Shown here piece by piece: positions 17,138-25,347 of a DNA stretch of 59,036 bases; within the stretch, counting starts at the first letter, position 1; every line of letters begins with the position of its first letter. Position numbers and translations under genes: made by a program. The stretch covers positions 1 through 59,036 of the forward strand of contig JACMJU010000041.1 in NCBI GenBank assembly GCA_014380485.1. Direction: 5' to 3'. The DNA is from Methyloceanibacter sp. Lineage in GTDB: Bacteria > Pseudomonadota > Alphaproteobacteria > Rhizobiales > Methyloligellaceae. Under the pieces are notes generated by a model. It saw only the letters and a program-made list of their open reading frames with translations. It was not told the origin of the DNA and ran no database searches.

Positions 17138-17674
17138 CTAGCGGGGCGCGAGCACCATCACCATCTGCCGCCCTTCGAGCCGCGGCTCCGATTCCACCTT
17201 GGCGATTGTCGAGGTGTCCTGTTTGACCCGGTCGAGCAACCTGGTTCCGAGCTCCATATGCGCCATCTCGCGTCCACGGAAACGCAAGGTGACCTTGACC
17301 TTGTCGCCCTCCTCGAAGAACCGGACGATCGAGCGCATTTTCACCTGATAGTCGTGAATATCGATGTTGGGCCGCATCTTGATCTCCTTGATCTCGACGG
17401 TGCGCTGTTTCTTGCGCGCCTCGGCGGCCTTCTTCTGCGCCTGGTATTTGTATTTGCCGAAATCGAGGATCTTGCACACCGGCGGCTCGGAATTGGGCGA
17501 GATCTCGACCAAGTCGAGACCTGCCTCGGCGGCGCGGGCGAGGGCCTCGGCGGTGGCAACCACGCCGACATTAGTGCCGGCGGCGTCGATGAGCTGGATG
17601 TTTGGAGTGTCGATGCCCTCGTTGATACGGGGCCCCCCCCGATCGGGCGTAAGCTTCGTCGGTCGCCTTACGAT
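17138..17674 (-). CDS. infC: Translation initiation factor IF-3, apparently with an AUC start codon
   Basis: 178 residues if translation starts at the ATC at 17672-17674. No ATG, GTG or TTG exists in frame between there and a GTG at 17563, which would remove 37 residues including the conserved GPRINE and [15 protein letters not shown] segments. The ATC has AAGAGGAGAG eight bases upstream, and the peptide it opens ([20 protein letters not shown]) matches the N-terminus of alphaproteobacterial IF-3. AUU, AUC or AUA starts are known for infC and let IF-3 repress its own synthesis. The N-domain, lysine-rich linker and C-domain ([20 protein letters not shown]) are complete. It is first in the operon with rpmI, rplT, pheS and pheT. 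A run of eight G on the coding strand at 17633-17640 lies near the start but keeps the family frame. Confidence 0.93.
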   Translation of the reverse strand: MVRRPTKLTPDRGGPRINEGIDTPNIQLIDAAGTNVGVVATAEALARAAEAGLDLVEISPNSEPPVCKILDFGKYKYQAQKKAAEARKKQRTVEIKEIKMRPNIDIHDYQVKMRSIVRFFEEGDKVKVTLRFRGREMAHMELGTRLLDRVKQDTSTIAKVESEPRLEGRQMVMVLAPR

Positions 17675-17791
17675 GTTGTGCTCTCCTCTTTGCGAACGGC
17701 GGCGGCGGATCCCTCTAGAAGGCGATTCCGCGCCGCGGTTCGAATTGACACGGTTCGAGTGTTCTACAGCAACGAAATTGCGCGTGACAAG

Positions 17792-19153
17792 TCAAGCCGC
17801 ACGCTCCCCTGGGACCATCGAGGACCTCGCCGCGAGGCGAAATTCGTTGGCGGGCGCCGTACCCCGGGCGAAGTTGACGGCGAGGACCGCATAGAGGGCC
17901 GCAAGACCGGTGAGCGCCATCAGCCAGCTTTGCCACATTCCCCATCCGGTCGCGGCGATGGCGAAGAAGGCGGCGAATTCCGCGAGCATGAACGCTTGCA
18001 AGTTCCGCGCGAGCTGCCCGATATAGCCGATGACGGCGCTTCCAGCCGCCAACAACAAGATTGCGCCGACGACCCCGAGCTCGTACCAGGTCTGCAAGAA
18101 CGCGTTGTGCGAGTGGAACCCCACCGTCGCCGGCAACGCGCGTCGGTTCGCTTCGTCGACCAAGACCCGGCCCTGAGGTCCCTGCTTTTCCATGGCATTC
18201 AGCTTGCGCGCCGATTCCAGCCCGACGCCAAAGAAGGGGTGCTCGGAGACTTTCCCGGCGGTGTGGCCCCACAGCGTGATCCGCGCCTTCGCCGAATAGG
18301 GAAGCCAATCCAAGCGGTAAAGCTCTTCTTTGGCCGCGAGCGAGGCGAGGGGAACGACCAGCATTAACACCAGGCACCAGCAAACCAACAACGTCCGCCT
18401 GACGGGTACCGTCCAGAACCGAGCCAGCACGAAAACCGCAGCGCTGACGACAAGCGCAATCTTCGATGTCTCATGCTCCGAAAACATCGTTGCGGCGGCG
18501 GTTCCTGCGATCAACACGGCGATACCGATATTGCGCCACGGTTTGTCCGCGAGCCGCGTCAGACAAAGCAGCGCCGGCCACAGCATCAACAGCATCACGG
18601 CAACGTTGCGATTGAGCTCGAACGCCGCAAGTCTGACGATCCGCCCGTCCGCGACCCCCATTTTCCTGAAACTGCTGGGCCGGGTGATCGGGAGCATATT
18701 GAACAGGAGACGAGTCAAGCTGCTCTCGGTTGCGAGCTCAACCAGGACAAACGCGAGTCCCACGCTTATCCCGACGAGAAAAGCAATGACGGCGATTCTA
18801 ATTTGTTGGTCGTTCCAACCACCAAGTGCGCGGCTCGCGGCAAAGGTCATCGTCACGACCAGGGCGAACCACAGCACCTTGCTGAATGCCCGCGACGGGT
18901 CGAGCGACCACGTCGCGTTGATCAAAAGGTAAAGCGCCACTACGGCGAACAGCGCGAGGACGAGATCAAATTTTAGAAGCTCGCTTGCACTCTGCCGATG
19001 CAATAGCGCTATTGCGACGCATCCACACGACAGGAGAATGAGCGCGGAGACCGTTGCAAGCGGTGCGAGTAACGTGATGCATGGCGCGAGAAAGAAGAGC
19101 AGGCGGATAATAGCGGGCTCGCGCCGTAGGATGAGATTGGCCGATGACGCCAT
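17792..19153 (-). CDS. O-antigen ligase/polymerase-like membrane protein
   Basis: About 453 residues from the ATG at 19151-19153 (a GTG at 19202-19204 is possible). It has 10-12 membrane helices and one large periplasmic loop (about 295-365) containing ARITLWGHTAGKVSEHPFFG and HSHNAFLQTWYELGVVG, the H-S-H-N-x-x-L signature of the O-antigen ligase (WaaL)/Wzy family. Such proteins join or polymerise lipid-linked sugars at the outer face of the inner membrane. It follows the glycosyltransferase gene by 81 bp on the same strand, consistent with a small surface-polysaccharide unit. Ligase and polymerase cannot be told apart by sequence. Confidence 0.85.
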   Translation of the reverse strand: MASSANLILRREPAIIRLLFFLAPCITLLAPLATVSALILLSCGCVAIALLHRQSASELLKFDLVLALFAVVALYLLINATWSLDPSRAFSKVLWFALVVTMTFAASRALGGWNDQQIRIAVIAFLVGISVGLAFVLVELATESSLTRLLFNMLPITRPSSFRKMGVADGRIVRLAAFELNRNVAVMLLMLWPALLCLTRLADKPWRNIGIAVLIAGTAAATMFSEHETSKIALVVSAAVFVLARFWTVPVRRTLLVCWCLVLMLVVPLASLAAKEELYRLDWLPYSAKARITLWGHTAGKVSEHPFFGVGLESARKLNAMEKQGPQGRVLVDEANRRALPATVGFHSHNAFLQTWYELGVVGAILLLAAGSAVIGYIGQLARNLQAFMLAEFAAFFAIAATGWGMWQSWLMALTGLAALYAVLAVNFARGTAPANEFRLAARSSMVPGERAA

Positions 19154-19234
19154 TCGTGGATCGCCCTCCCCGGTGTGCACGATGCCCCGCCCGAGCAATA
19201 ACACTTTCCGAAAAAGGGTGGAAGCCGTCGGCCG

Positions 19235-20452
19235 CTAAGCGCCTCGTGGGGGCCCCTTCGCGACGTGCTCGTCAAAGGCTGCGGCAAGACGCGTGCCGAG
19301 GAGCTCGTCATAGACCGCGAGCGTGGCACGCTGCATCTCAGCCAGCGTAAATTTGCTGGCAACATGGCGGCGTCCACGGGCGGCGATGGCGGCGCGGTCT
19401 TGTGGCGACAGGGCCAGTGCCTCGGCAAGGCGCGCGGCGATCGGATGAGGATCGTCACAAGGAACCACCCAACCGGTGTAAGCGTGTTCCCCTCGGCTTG
19501 CCGCAAGGATCGTTTCCGGTACCGCTCCAATATCGCTCGCAATGACGGGACAGCCCATGGCCTGGGCCTCGATGCTGGTCCGGCCAAAGGCCTCCGCGCT
19601 CGTCGATGCGATAACCGCGACGTGAGCAAGCGCAAACGCCGCCGGCATATCGTCGCAATGACCGACCAACTTGACGCGGCCCGCAAGTCCCGATGTCGCT
19701 ATCAGGCGATCGAGCTCTTTACGGTAGGCTTCGCGTCCTTGCGCGTCTCCGGCCATGACGATGACAGCGTTACCCAACCGGTCCTCGTTCCGCAATTGTC
19801 GCGCCGCTTCGATGACAACGGATTGGCCCTTCCAGCTGGTCAGGCGCGCGGCCTGCAAGACGACAGGTTGCTCTTTACGGACCTCCCAGGCGGCACGCAG
19901 CCGGGCTAGGCGATCCTCGCTCACCGTCTCCGGCGAGAATCGCGCGAGGTCGACGCCGCGATAGATGGTACGAATGCGCTCCGTTGCCACATGATGCCGG
20001 GACGCGATGAGACCGGCGGTATAGTGCGAATTGGCGATGACGCGATCGCCGCGGGCCATGACGCTGTTATAGGCGCTCTTGAGCGGGCCGGGACTTCCAT
20101 AGGCGCCGTGATAGGTGGTGACGAAGGGACGCCCGGTCCGTCGCGCGGCGAGAAGCGCACTCCAGGCCGGCGCCCGGCTTCTGGCATGGACGAGATCGAC
20201 GCCGCGCTCCTCGATGAGGCGGGCGAGCCGGCGCGCATTGGCGAGCATGGCGAGGGGGTTCTTGCTCGCCATCGGAAGAAGGACGATCTCGCCGCCCGCT
20301 TCGGTCAGCGCGGTTGCCATCCGGCCCCCTTCGGTGGCAACGAGGGCCGAGGCGCCGGCGCGGGTGAGCGCTTGCGCGATCTCGACGGCCGCTTGCTCGC
20401 TGCCTCCGGCATCGAGGCGCGGCACGACCTGCAATATGGTCACCTCCGGCAT
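19235..20452 (-). CDS. Glycosyltransferase family 4
   Basis: 405 residues with the GT-B fold. N-terminal domain: ILQVVPRLDAGGSEQAAVEI, HARSRAPAWSAL and TTYHGAYG. C-terminal nucleotide-sugar domain: VVLQAARLTSWKGQSVVIEA, then ASTSAEAFGRTSIEAQAMG, the E-x7-E motif that binds the donor diphosphate. GT4 enzymes are retaining transferases that act at the cytoplasmic face of the membrane. With the ligase-like gene downstream it probably helps build LPS core, O-antigen or another exported glycan. Its start codon is only 17 bp from that of the divergent hydrolase gene, so its promoter must overlap that gene. Confidence 0.9.
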   Translation of the reverse strand: MPEVTILQVVPRLDAGGSEQAAVEIAQALTRAGASALVATEGGRMATALTEAGGEIVLLPMASKNPLAMLANARRLARLIEERGVDLVHARSRAPAWSALLAARRTGRPFVTTYHGAYGSPGPLKSAYNSVMARGDRVIANSHYTAGLIASRHHVATERIRTIYRGVDLARFSPETVSEDRLARLRAAWEVRKEQPVVLQAARLTSWKGQSVVIEAARQLRNEDRLGNAVIVMAGDAQGREAYRKELDRLIATSGLAGRVKLVGHCDDMPAAFALAHVAVIASTSAEAFGRTSIEAQAMGCPVIASDIGAVPETILAASRGEHAYTGWVVPCDDPHPIAARLAEALALSPQDRAAIAARGRRHVASKFTLAEMQRATLAVYDELLGTRLAAAFDEHVAKGPPRGA

Positions 20453-20469
20453 GGCATGAGGTTCTTAGG

Positions 20470-21291
20470 ATGGGCGCTGACGATCCGCAATTCCTGGACT
20501 TTGGCGAGGGGCCGGAACGCCGCCGCCTCGCCTATCGCTTTGCCGATGCGGAAAGAGGCGGCGGCCTGGGACTCATCTGGCTTCCCGGCTTCCTCTCGGA
20601 CATGGCGAGCACCAAGGCGCTCGCTCTCGCTTCGTGGGCCAAAGAGCATGGGTTCCCGATGCTCCGCTTCGACTATTCGGGCCACGGCCTGTCGGAAGGC
20701 GATCTCCGCGACGCCTCGATCGGCGCCTGGCTCGCGGAGGCTTCCGCCATGCTCGAACTCCTTTCCGCCGAGAAGGGGCGCGCAATCGTGATCGGCTCCT
20801 CGATGGGCGCCTGGATTGCGCTCCTTCTCGCCCGCAAGCTGGCGCAAGAAGGGGCGGCAAGGCGGCTCGCGGGTCTCGTGCTGATTGCTCCCGCCTGGGA
20901 CATGACCGAGCGGCTTATATGGAATCGGATGACCGAAGAGGCGAAAGCAACACTTGCCCGGGAAGGCATCTTCTATGAGCCCTCCCGCTATGGCGATCCC
21001 TATCCCATCACCAAGCGCCTGATCGAGGAGGGGCGGAGGCACCTGATTGGCGGCGCACCCCTCGATCTCGATCTGCCGGTGCGCATCCTGCAAGGCATGT
21101 GCGACCCTGACGTGCCCTGGAACCATGCCCTCGAACTCGTCGAACGGCTCCGCTCCGGCGATGTCGAGCTGACCCTCATCAAGGACGGCGATCACCGCCT
21201 GTCGCGGGAACAGGATCTGCGCCGTCTCGAATCGACGGTGGCCGCGCTCGTGGCGACTTGTGCCGCTCCGCTGTCTCCGCTCTCCCCTTGA
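20470..21291 (+). CDS. Alpha/beta hydrolase, ABHD10-like
   Basis: 273 residues. Features of the fold: LIWLPGFLSDMASTKALAL (oxyanion region), RFDYSGHGLSEG, nucleophile elbow GSSMGAW, acid in MCDPDVPW and the histidine in KDGDHRLS. The arrangement resembles ABHD10, a mitochondrial acyl-protein thioesterase with alphaproteobacterial relatives, so an esterase or thioesterase activity is likely. GAGG eight bases before the ATG supports the start. The last residues (LSPLSP) are encoded by the left arm of the inverted repeat at 21280-21430. Confidence 0.85.
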   Translation: MGADDPQFLDFGEGPERRRLAYRFADAERGGGLGLIWLPGFLSDMASTKALALASWAKEHGFPMLRFDYSGHGLSEGDLRDASIGAWLAEASAMLELLSAEKGRAIVIGSSMGAWIALLLARKLAQEGAARRLAGLVLIAPAWDMTERLIWNRMTEEAKATLAREGIFYEPSRYGDPYPITKRLIEEGRRHLIGGAPLDLDLPVRILQGMCDPDVPWNHALELVERLRSGDVELTLIKDGDHRLSREQDLRRLESTVAALVATCAAPLSPLSP

Positions 21292-21430
21292 GGGAGAGCA
21301 CGCGCCGTTTGCGGCGCGGTGAGGGGTAAGCGGGCGATAGCCCGCGTCGAAAAGATTCACCCCTCACCCTTTCCGCCATTCGTCGCGCTTTCGCGCGCCG
21401 GGCGGGAAGCCCTCTCCCTGAAGGGGAGAG
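21280..21430. repeat. Compound inverted repeat spanning two convergent gene ends
   Basis: Outer arms are CTCTCCCCTTGAGGGAGAG (21280-21298) and CTCTCCCTGAAGGGGAGAG (21412-21430), almost exact reverse complements. Inner arms GGTGAGGGGT (21318-21327) and ACCCCTCACC (21359-21368) are exact reverse complements. A GCGGGC-GATA-GCCCGC hairpin lies at the centre (21330-21345). The type resembles the G-AGAGGG / CCCTCACC intergenic elements dispersed in Rhizobiales genomes. It may act as a bidirectional transcription stop or mRNA 3' end stabiliser. Confidence 0.85.
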
Positions 21431-22136
21431 GGGGATCTTCGGTCACCATCGGGCAACCGAGCGTCTTCTCGAAAGCCTCGCGCAACTCGTCCTCGGTCTC
21501 GACGGTGAGATAGAGGCCGCCATTCCGTTCGGCCAGGCATTTCGTTTCGAGGAGGCTTTGCTCGCCCATCCAGGTGTAGCCCTTCACGCGCAGGCCGATG
21601 ACATGGACGGTGAGCGCCGCCGCCTCGCCGCTGAGCGCCTTGCCGAGATCGCAGGGCGAGCCCCCGCAGGTTTCCTCGCCGTCGGTCAGGAGCACGATCA
21701 GGCCCGGCCTGGAGCGGAAATCGAGCACCTCGGCGGCCTGCGCCACCGCCGCAGTCAGCGGGGTCTTGCCGGCGGGCGTAAGGGCATTGATCGCCGCCAT
21801 GATGCGCATCGCAGAGTTCGCTTCCGGCGCCAGATCGAGACGAACATTGCACTGGTTCCAGACACCGGGACCGTAGGTGATGAGACCGACACGGCGATGG
21901 CTTGTGACGCTGGGGAGGATGTTGGCAAGGGTGGAACGCACCTTGTCGATGCGGCTCACCATGCCGGCGGTCTCGCTGCCGTAGCCCCAGCCATTGCCGG
22001 ACATTGATCCGGACGCGTCGAACACGATCATGGCGTCCTCGGTGCAGGGCGCAGGTCTCTCCATGCCCTGGACCGCCTGAACGTAGGTGACAATTGCCAG
22101 CGCAGTGGCGGCAAGTTGGAATGAAAATGACATCAT
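21357..22136 (-). CDS. Secreted von Willebrand factor A domain protein
   Basis: About 259 residues from the ATG at 22134-22136. A signal peptide (MMSFSFQLAATALAIVTYVQ) precedes a VWA domain whose MIDAS motif is intact: DASGSMS, a threonine in the TPLTAAV segment and the TDGEE loop. Six or seven cysteines suggest disulphides in the periplasm. VWA domains bind metal and mediate protein contacts; the partner is unknown. The C-terminal 25 or so residues (PPLPFRERASRPARES and beyond) are translated from the right arm of the inverted repeat and are probably not part of the original protein. It starts 13 bp downstream of hicB on the same strand. Confidence 0.85.
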   Translation of the reverse strand: MMSFSFQLAATALAIVTYVQAVQGMERPAPCTEDAMIVFDASGSMSGNGWGYGSETAGMVSRIDKVRSTLANILPSVTSHRRVGLITYGPGVWNQCNVRLDLAPEANSAMRIMAAINALTPAGKTPLTAAVAQAAEVLDFRSRPGLIVLLTDGEETCGGSPCDLGKALSGEAAALTVHVIGLRVKGYTWMGEQSLLETKCLAERNGGLYLTVETEDELREAFEKTLGCPMVTEDPPLPFRERASRPARESATNGGKGEG

Positions 22137-22149
22137 TCTCGCCGGAGGC

Positions 22150-22356
22150 TCACGCCTCGACGTAGTCGGCGATGCTCGTGGGAGCAGGGACCTCAAGGCC
22201 CTCAGCCTTCAGCCCTTCGATATGGAATCGAATCGCAGCGCGGATTTCCTTTTCCACTGCGGCGACGGTCCCGCCCGTAGCCACGCAACCGGGAAGGTCC
22301 GGCACATACGCCGAGTAGTTTCCGTTGGCCTTCTCGATCACGACCGCGTAGCGCAT
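22150..22356 (-). CDS. hicB: HicB-family antitoxin (short form)
   Basis: 68 residues from the ATG at 22354-22356, preceded by AAGGAGAG. The sequence MRYAVVIEKANGNYSAYVPD, then LPGCVATGGTVAAVEKEI and a C-terminal ADYVE is the partial RNase H-like HicB fold. It would bind and block HicA. The DNA-binding C-terminal domain found in longer HicB proteins is absent, so autorepression by this protein alone is doubtful. Its ATG overlaps the hicA stop (TGATG), so the antitoxin is made by coupled translation after the toxin. Confidence 0.93.
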   Translation of the reverse strand: MRYAVVIEKANGNYSAYVPDLPGCVATGGTVAAVEKEIRAAIRFHIEGLKAEGLEVPAPTSIADYVEA

Positions 22357-22550
22357 CACCGTCTCTCCTTGAGGCCAGCCTGCTTGAAGATGCTGTTCAG
22401 CGTGCCGGGCGCCAAGTCCTCTGAGGGCTTGCCGGCTATTGTAACACGACCGGGTTTGCTCGGATGGCGATATTGACGGTGACTGCCGCGCGTCGCGACA
22501 AGATACCATCCATCTGCTTCGATGAGCCGAATGCCCTCACGGACCTTCAT
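22356..22550 (-). CDS. hicA: HicA-family mRNA interferase toxin
   Basis: 64 residues, MKVREGIRLIEADGWYLVAT, then RGSHRQYRHPSKPGRVTI with the catalytic histidine in GSH, and a C-terminal segment ending LKERR. HicA toxins have a double-stranded-RNA-binding-like fold and cut mRNA. The ATG overlaps the stop of the upstream SDR gene by 4 bp (ATGA), so toxin translation may depend on ribosomes arriving from that gene. Order toxin then antitoxin is standard for hicAB. Confidence 0.93.
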   Translation of the reverse strand: MKVREGIRLIEADGWYLVATRGSHRQYRHPSKPGRVTIAGKPSEDLAPGTLNSIFKQAGLKERR

Positions 22551-23419
22551 TGTAACCGGTCGGCGAGCAGCGCGGCGAGACCTTCGCGGTAAGTGGGATA
22601 GCGCAGCTTGACGCCGAGTTCGGACTTGATGCGCGCGTTCCTGATCCGCCGGCTGCCCTCATAGAAACTCCGCGCCATGGGCGTGAGATCGGCCTCGGCG
22701 AACTCGACCTCCGGCGGCGGCAGCACACCCATCAGCTTTGCCGCGTAAGCCACCACCTCGCCGGGCGCCGCCGGCTCGTCGTCCGCGACATTGTAGATCG
22801 CGCCGGCTCGCGGCTGCGCGATCGAGGCTTCGAGCACAGAAGCAATGTCCTCGACATGGATGCGGCTGAACACCTGGCCGTCCTTTTTGATGCGACGCGC
22901 CGTGCCCGCTCTGAGCTTGTCGAACACGCTTCGACCGGGCCCGTAGATCCCGGCCAGCCGGAACACCTGCACCGGGATACCGGTGTCTCTCCCGAATTTG
23001 AGCCAGGCGCGCTCGGCTTCGACCCGCGCGTCCGCGCGCGCGCTGTTGGGCTTGGGCGGCGCACTCTCGTCGACCCAGCCGCCTTCCTGATCGCCATAGA
23101 CCCCGACCGTCGAGAGATAGCCGATCCATTTAAGCGAAGGGAGCGCCGCGATCTCATCGCGGTACCCCGCCAACACGGGATCGCCCCCGGCACCCGGCGG
23201 GATCGAGTGGAGGAGGTGGGTCGTGCCCGCAAGCAGCTTCGGCAGCCCATCATTGCCGGGCTCCCCGGCAAAGCGGATGACGGCATGACCCTCGCGCTCG
23301 AGCCGCGCGATCTTACCGCCGTCGCGGGCGGTGCCGGCGACTTGCCATCCCTTGGCGGAAAGGCGCCTCGCCAGCGCTAAGGCCGAGAAGCCAAGACCGA
23401 AGGCAAACAGGCGGCTCAT
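22547..23419 (-). CDS. NAD-dependent epimerase/dehydratase-type SDR protein (YeeZ-like)
   Basis: 290 residues from the ATG at 23417-23419, which overlaps the queG stop by 4 bp. The Rossmann motif is FGLGFSALALARRLSAKGW. Later come LSTVGVYGD (family S/T-x-x-YG), AERAWLKF and VFRLAGIYGPGR, as in extended SDR proteins. The catalytic Y-x3-K pair is not clearly preserved, as in YeeZ-like members, so an enzymatic role is uncertain. It is the second gene of a tightly packed minus-strand run: queG, this gene, hicA, hicB, VWA. Confidence 0.85.
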   Translation of the reverse strand: MSRLFAFGLGFSALALARRLSAKGWQVAGTARDGGKIARLEREGHAVIRFAGEPGNDGLPKLLAGTTHLLHSIPPGAGGDPVLAGYRDEIAALPSLKWIGYLSTVGVYGDQEGGWVDESAPPKPNSARADARVEAERAWLKFGRDTGIPVQVFRLAGIYGPGRSVFDKLRAGTARRIKKDGQVFSRIHVEDIASVLEASIAQPRAGAIYNVADDEPAAPGEVVAYAAKLMGVLPPPEVEFAEADLTPMARSFYEGSRRIRNARIKSELGVKLRYPTYREGLAALLADRLQ

Positions 23420-24534
23420 GCCGCTGCCCCCATCCATTCGTTTCTGACCGCTTGGTCGGGCTCGGCCGAGTAACGTGCGTCGCGCAAGGCATGGAAGCGC
23501 CGAGGTGCAAGCCGCCCCAGCGCCCATACCGCCATGGCGCGCACGAGCGGCGAGCCGTCGCCAAGTCGCGCCTCGACCAGAGGCGCCAGCAGAGAGTCGC
23601 CGGAATTGCCGGCGGCGATGAGCACGTTGCGCAAGAAGCGGTCACGGCCGGTGCGCTTGATGGGTGTGCCGCGGAAGCGGGCGCGGAAGGCGGCATGGTC
23701 GAGAGCAAGAAGCTCGGCGAGCGGCGGGTTGTCGCTTCCCCCTCTCGCGCTGAGCTTCGCCTCGCGCGCGCCTTGCGCGAACTTGTTCCAGGGACACACG
23801 GCGAGGCAGTCGTCACAGCCGAAGATGCGGTTACCCATCGCCGCGCGGAAGTGCTGCGCGATATGTCCCTTATGCTCGATGGTGAGATAGGAAATGCAGG
23901 CGCGTGCGTCGATGCGGTAGGGCCCGGTGAAGGCATGCGTGGGGCATATGTCGAGGCAACGCCGGCAGGCCCCGCAATGATCCTCCTCGGGCGCGTCGGG
24001 AGCGATCTCCGCGGTGGTGAAGATCGAGCCGATGAACAGCCACGAGCCAAACTCGCGCGAGACGAGATTGGTGTGCTTGCCCTGCCAGCCGAGTCCGGCG
24101 CGGGCGGCGAGCGGCTTCTCCATGACCGGCGCGGTGTCGACGAAAATCTTCACGTCGCCTTGAGTGAGTTCTTGCACGCGCGCGGCAAGCGGCGTGAGCT
24201 TCGCCTTGAGCAAATCGTGATAATCGTCACCTTGCGCATAGATCGAGATCGCGCCGTGCGATTTTTCTTCCAGGCTCGCGAGCGGATCGGAGGTCCCTCC
24301 GTAATTCAATCCGAGCACGATCACGCTCTTCGCTTCGGGCCAGAGCGCGTGCGGGGCCTTGCGACGCTCCGCGGTCGTGGCCAGCCACCCCATGTCCCCG
24401 TGGCGGCCCTCGGCGAGGAACGCGTCAAGCGCCTCGTCCGCGCCTTCCACGGCGTCGGCGGAGGCGAAGCGCACGGCGTCGAAGCCAAGCGTCTTGGCCT
24501 CCCCGGCGATCCTTTGTTTCAGTGTTTCTGCCAT
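23416..24534 (-). CDS. queG: Epoxyqueuosine reductase
   Basis: 372 residues from the ATG at 24532-24534 (MAETLKQRIAGEAKTLGFDA). Family blocks: PEAKSVIVLGLNYG, IFVDTAPVMEKPLAARAGLG, and two 4Fe-4S motifs, CGACRRCLDICPTHAF and CDDCLAVCPWNKFA. The C-terminus has HEAT-like repeats (VEARLGDGSPLVRAMAVWAL). QueG is a cobalamin-dependent enzyme that completes queuosine in tRNA. An in-frame start 45 bp upstream would overlap the GST gene and is not needed by the family. Confidence 0.96.
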   Translation of the reverse strand: MAETLKQRIAGEAKTLGFDAVRFASADAVEGADEALDAFLAEGRHGDMGWLATTAERRKAPHALWPEAKSVIVLGLNYGGTSDPLASLEEKSHGAISIYAQGDDYHDLLKAKLTPLAARVQELTQGDVKIFVDTAPVMEKPLAARAGLGWQGKHTNLVSREFGSWLFIGSIFTTAEIAPDAPEEDHCGACRRCLDICPTHAFTGPYRIDARACISYLTIEHKGHIAQHFRAAMGNRIFGCDDCLAVCPWNKFAQGAREAKLSARGGSDNPPLAELLALDHAAFRARFRGTPIKRTGRDRFLRNVLIAAGNSGDSLLAPLVEARLGDGSPLVRAMAVWALGRLAPRRFHALRDARYSAEPDQAVRNEWMGAAA

Positions 24535-24559
24535 GCCCAACCATGTCGGGGCGGAGTCC

Positions 24560-25246
24560 TCAAAAGTCGAGGTCCGCATAGGTCCCCGAAGGGGTGAAGC
24601 CGGCGACGCGGTCCTGGAGCAGGGGCCGGAACGACGGTCTCGACTTCAACAGCACATACCAATTCTTGGCCGACTCATGCTCCTCCCAAGGCACTTCGCC
24701 GAGATAGTCGAGCGCCGACAAATGCGCCGCCGCGGCAAGATCGGCGAAGCTCATGGCCTCGCCGGCAAGCCAGCTTCGGGTCTCGGCGAGATGGCCGATA
24801 TAGGAGAGATGATAGCGCAGATTCTCGTGACCCGCCCGCATCGCCTCCATGTCAGGCGAAGCGCTGCGCGGCCCGAACCGCCTGAACACCTTTTCGTCGA
24901 CCAGATAGGAGGTGACCTCGTCGTAGAATTTGCCATGAAACCAGTCGACCAGGCGCCGCGCCTCCGCCCGCTCCGCTTCGTCGCCCGGGAACGGCTGGAA
25001 CAAGCGGATGTCGCGCTCGTCCGCGGTGTCGCTCAGAAATTCCGAGATGGCATAGGCGCCCACGATCGGGCCGCGCTCGTCGGTGACGAGGACCGGCAGC
25101 GTTCCGGCCGGGTTAAGCGCCACGAATTCCGGCCGCCACTCCCATGGCCGCTCCTCGGCGAGCTCGGCCTCGACGCCGCACTCGGTTAGCGCGAGCCGGA
25201 TCGACCGGGAGAACGCGCAGAGCGGATAGTGCAGGAGCGTCGCCAT
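24560..25246 (-). CDS. Glutathione S-transferase family protein
   Basis: 228 residues from the ATG at 25244-25246. The N-terminal thioredoxin-like domain is MATLLHYPLCAFSRSIRLAL with ALNPAGTLPVLV, the cis-proline segment that binds glutathione. The second half is the helical substrate domain with SFADLAAAAHLSALDYLG, the N-capping motif of GSTs. The substrate is unknown. It lies 25 bp upstream of the queG start and is divergent from uppP across 101 bp. Confidence 0.9.
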   Translation of the reverse strand: MATLLHYPLCAFSRSIRLALTECGVEAELAEERPWEWRPEFVALNPAGTLPVLVTDERGPIVGAYAISEFLSDTADERDIRLFQPFPGDEAERAEARRLVDWFHGKFYDEVTSYLVDEKVFRRFGPRSASPDMEAMRAGHENLRYHLSYIGHLAETRSWLAGEAMSFADLAAAAHLSALDYLGEVPWEEHESAKNWYVLLKSRPSFRPLLQDRVAGFTPSGTYADLDF

Positions 25247-25347
25247 CGACCCGTTGGCCGGCCAGTCGTTGCAAAATGAATCGCGCGAGACTGGAGCCTC
25301 GTATAGAACCTGCACGCGCAGGGAACAAGCGGGGAGCGGGGAAACCC

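Noticed and set aside
17675-17791. Sigma-70 promoter for infC built on a TTGACT upstream
   Set aside because: The best -10-like hexamer (TAGAAC) lies 23 bp away, too far for a normal promoter; the real promoter is not resolved.
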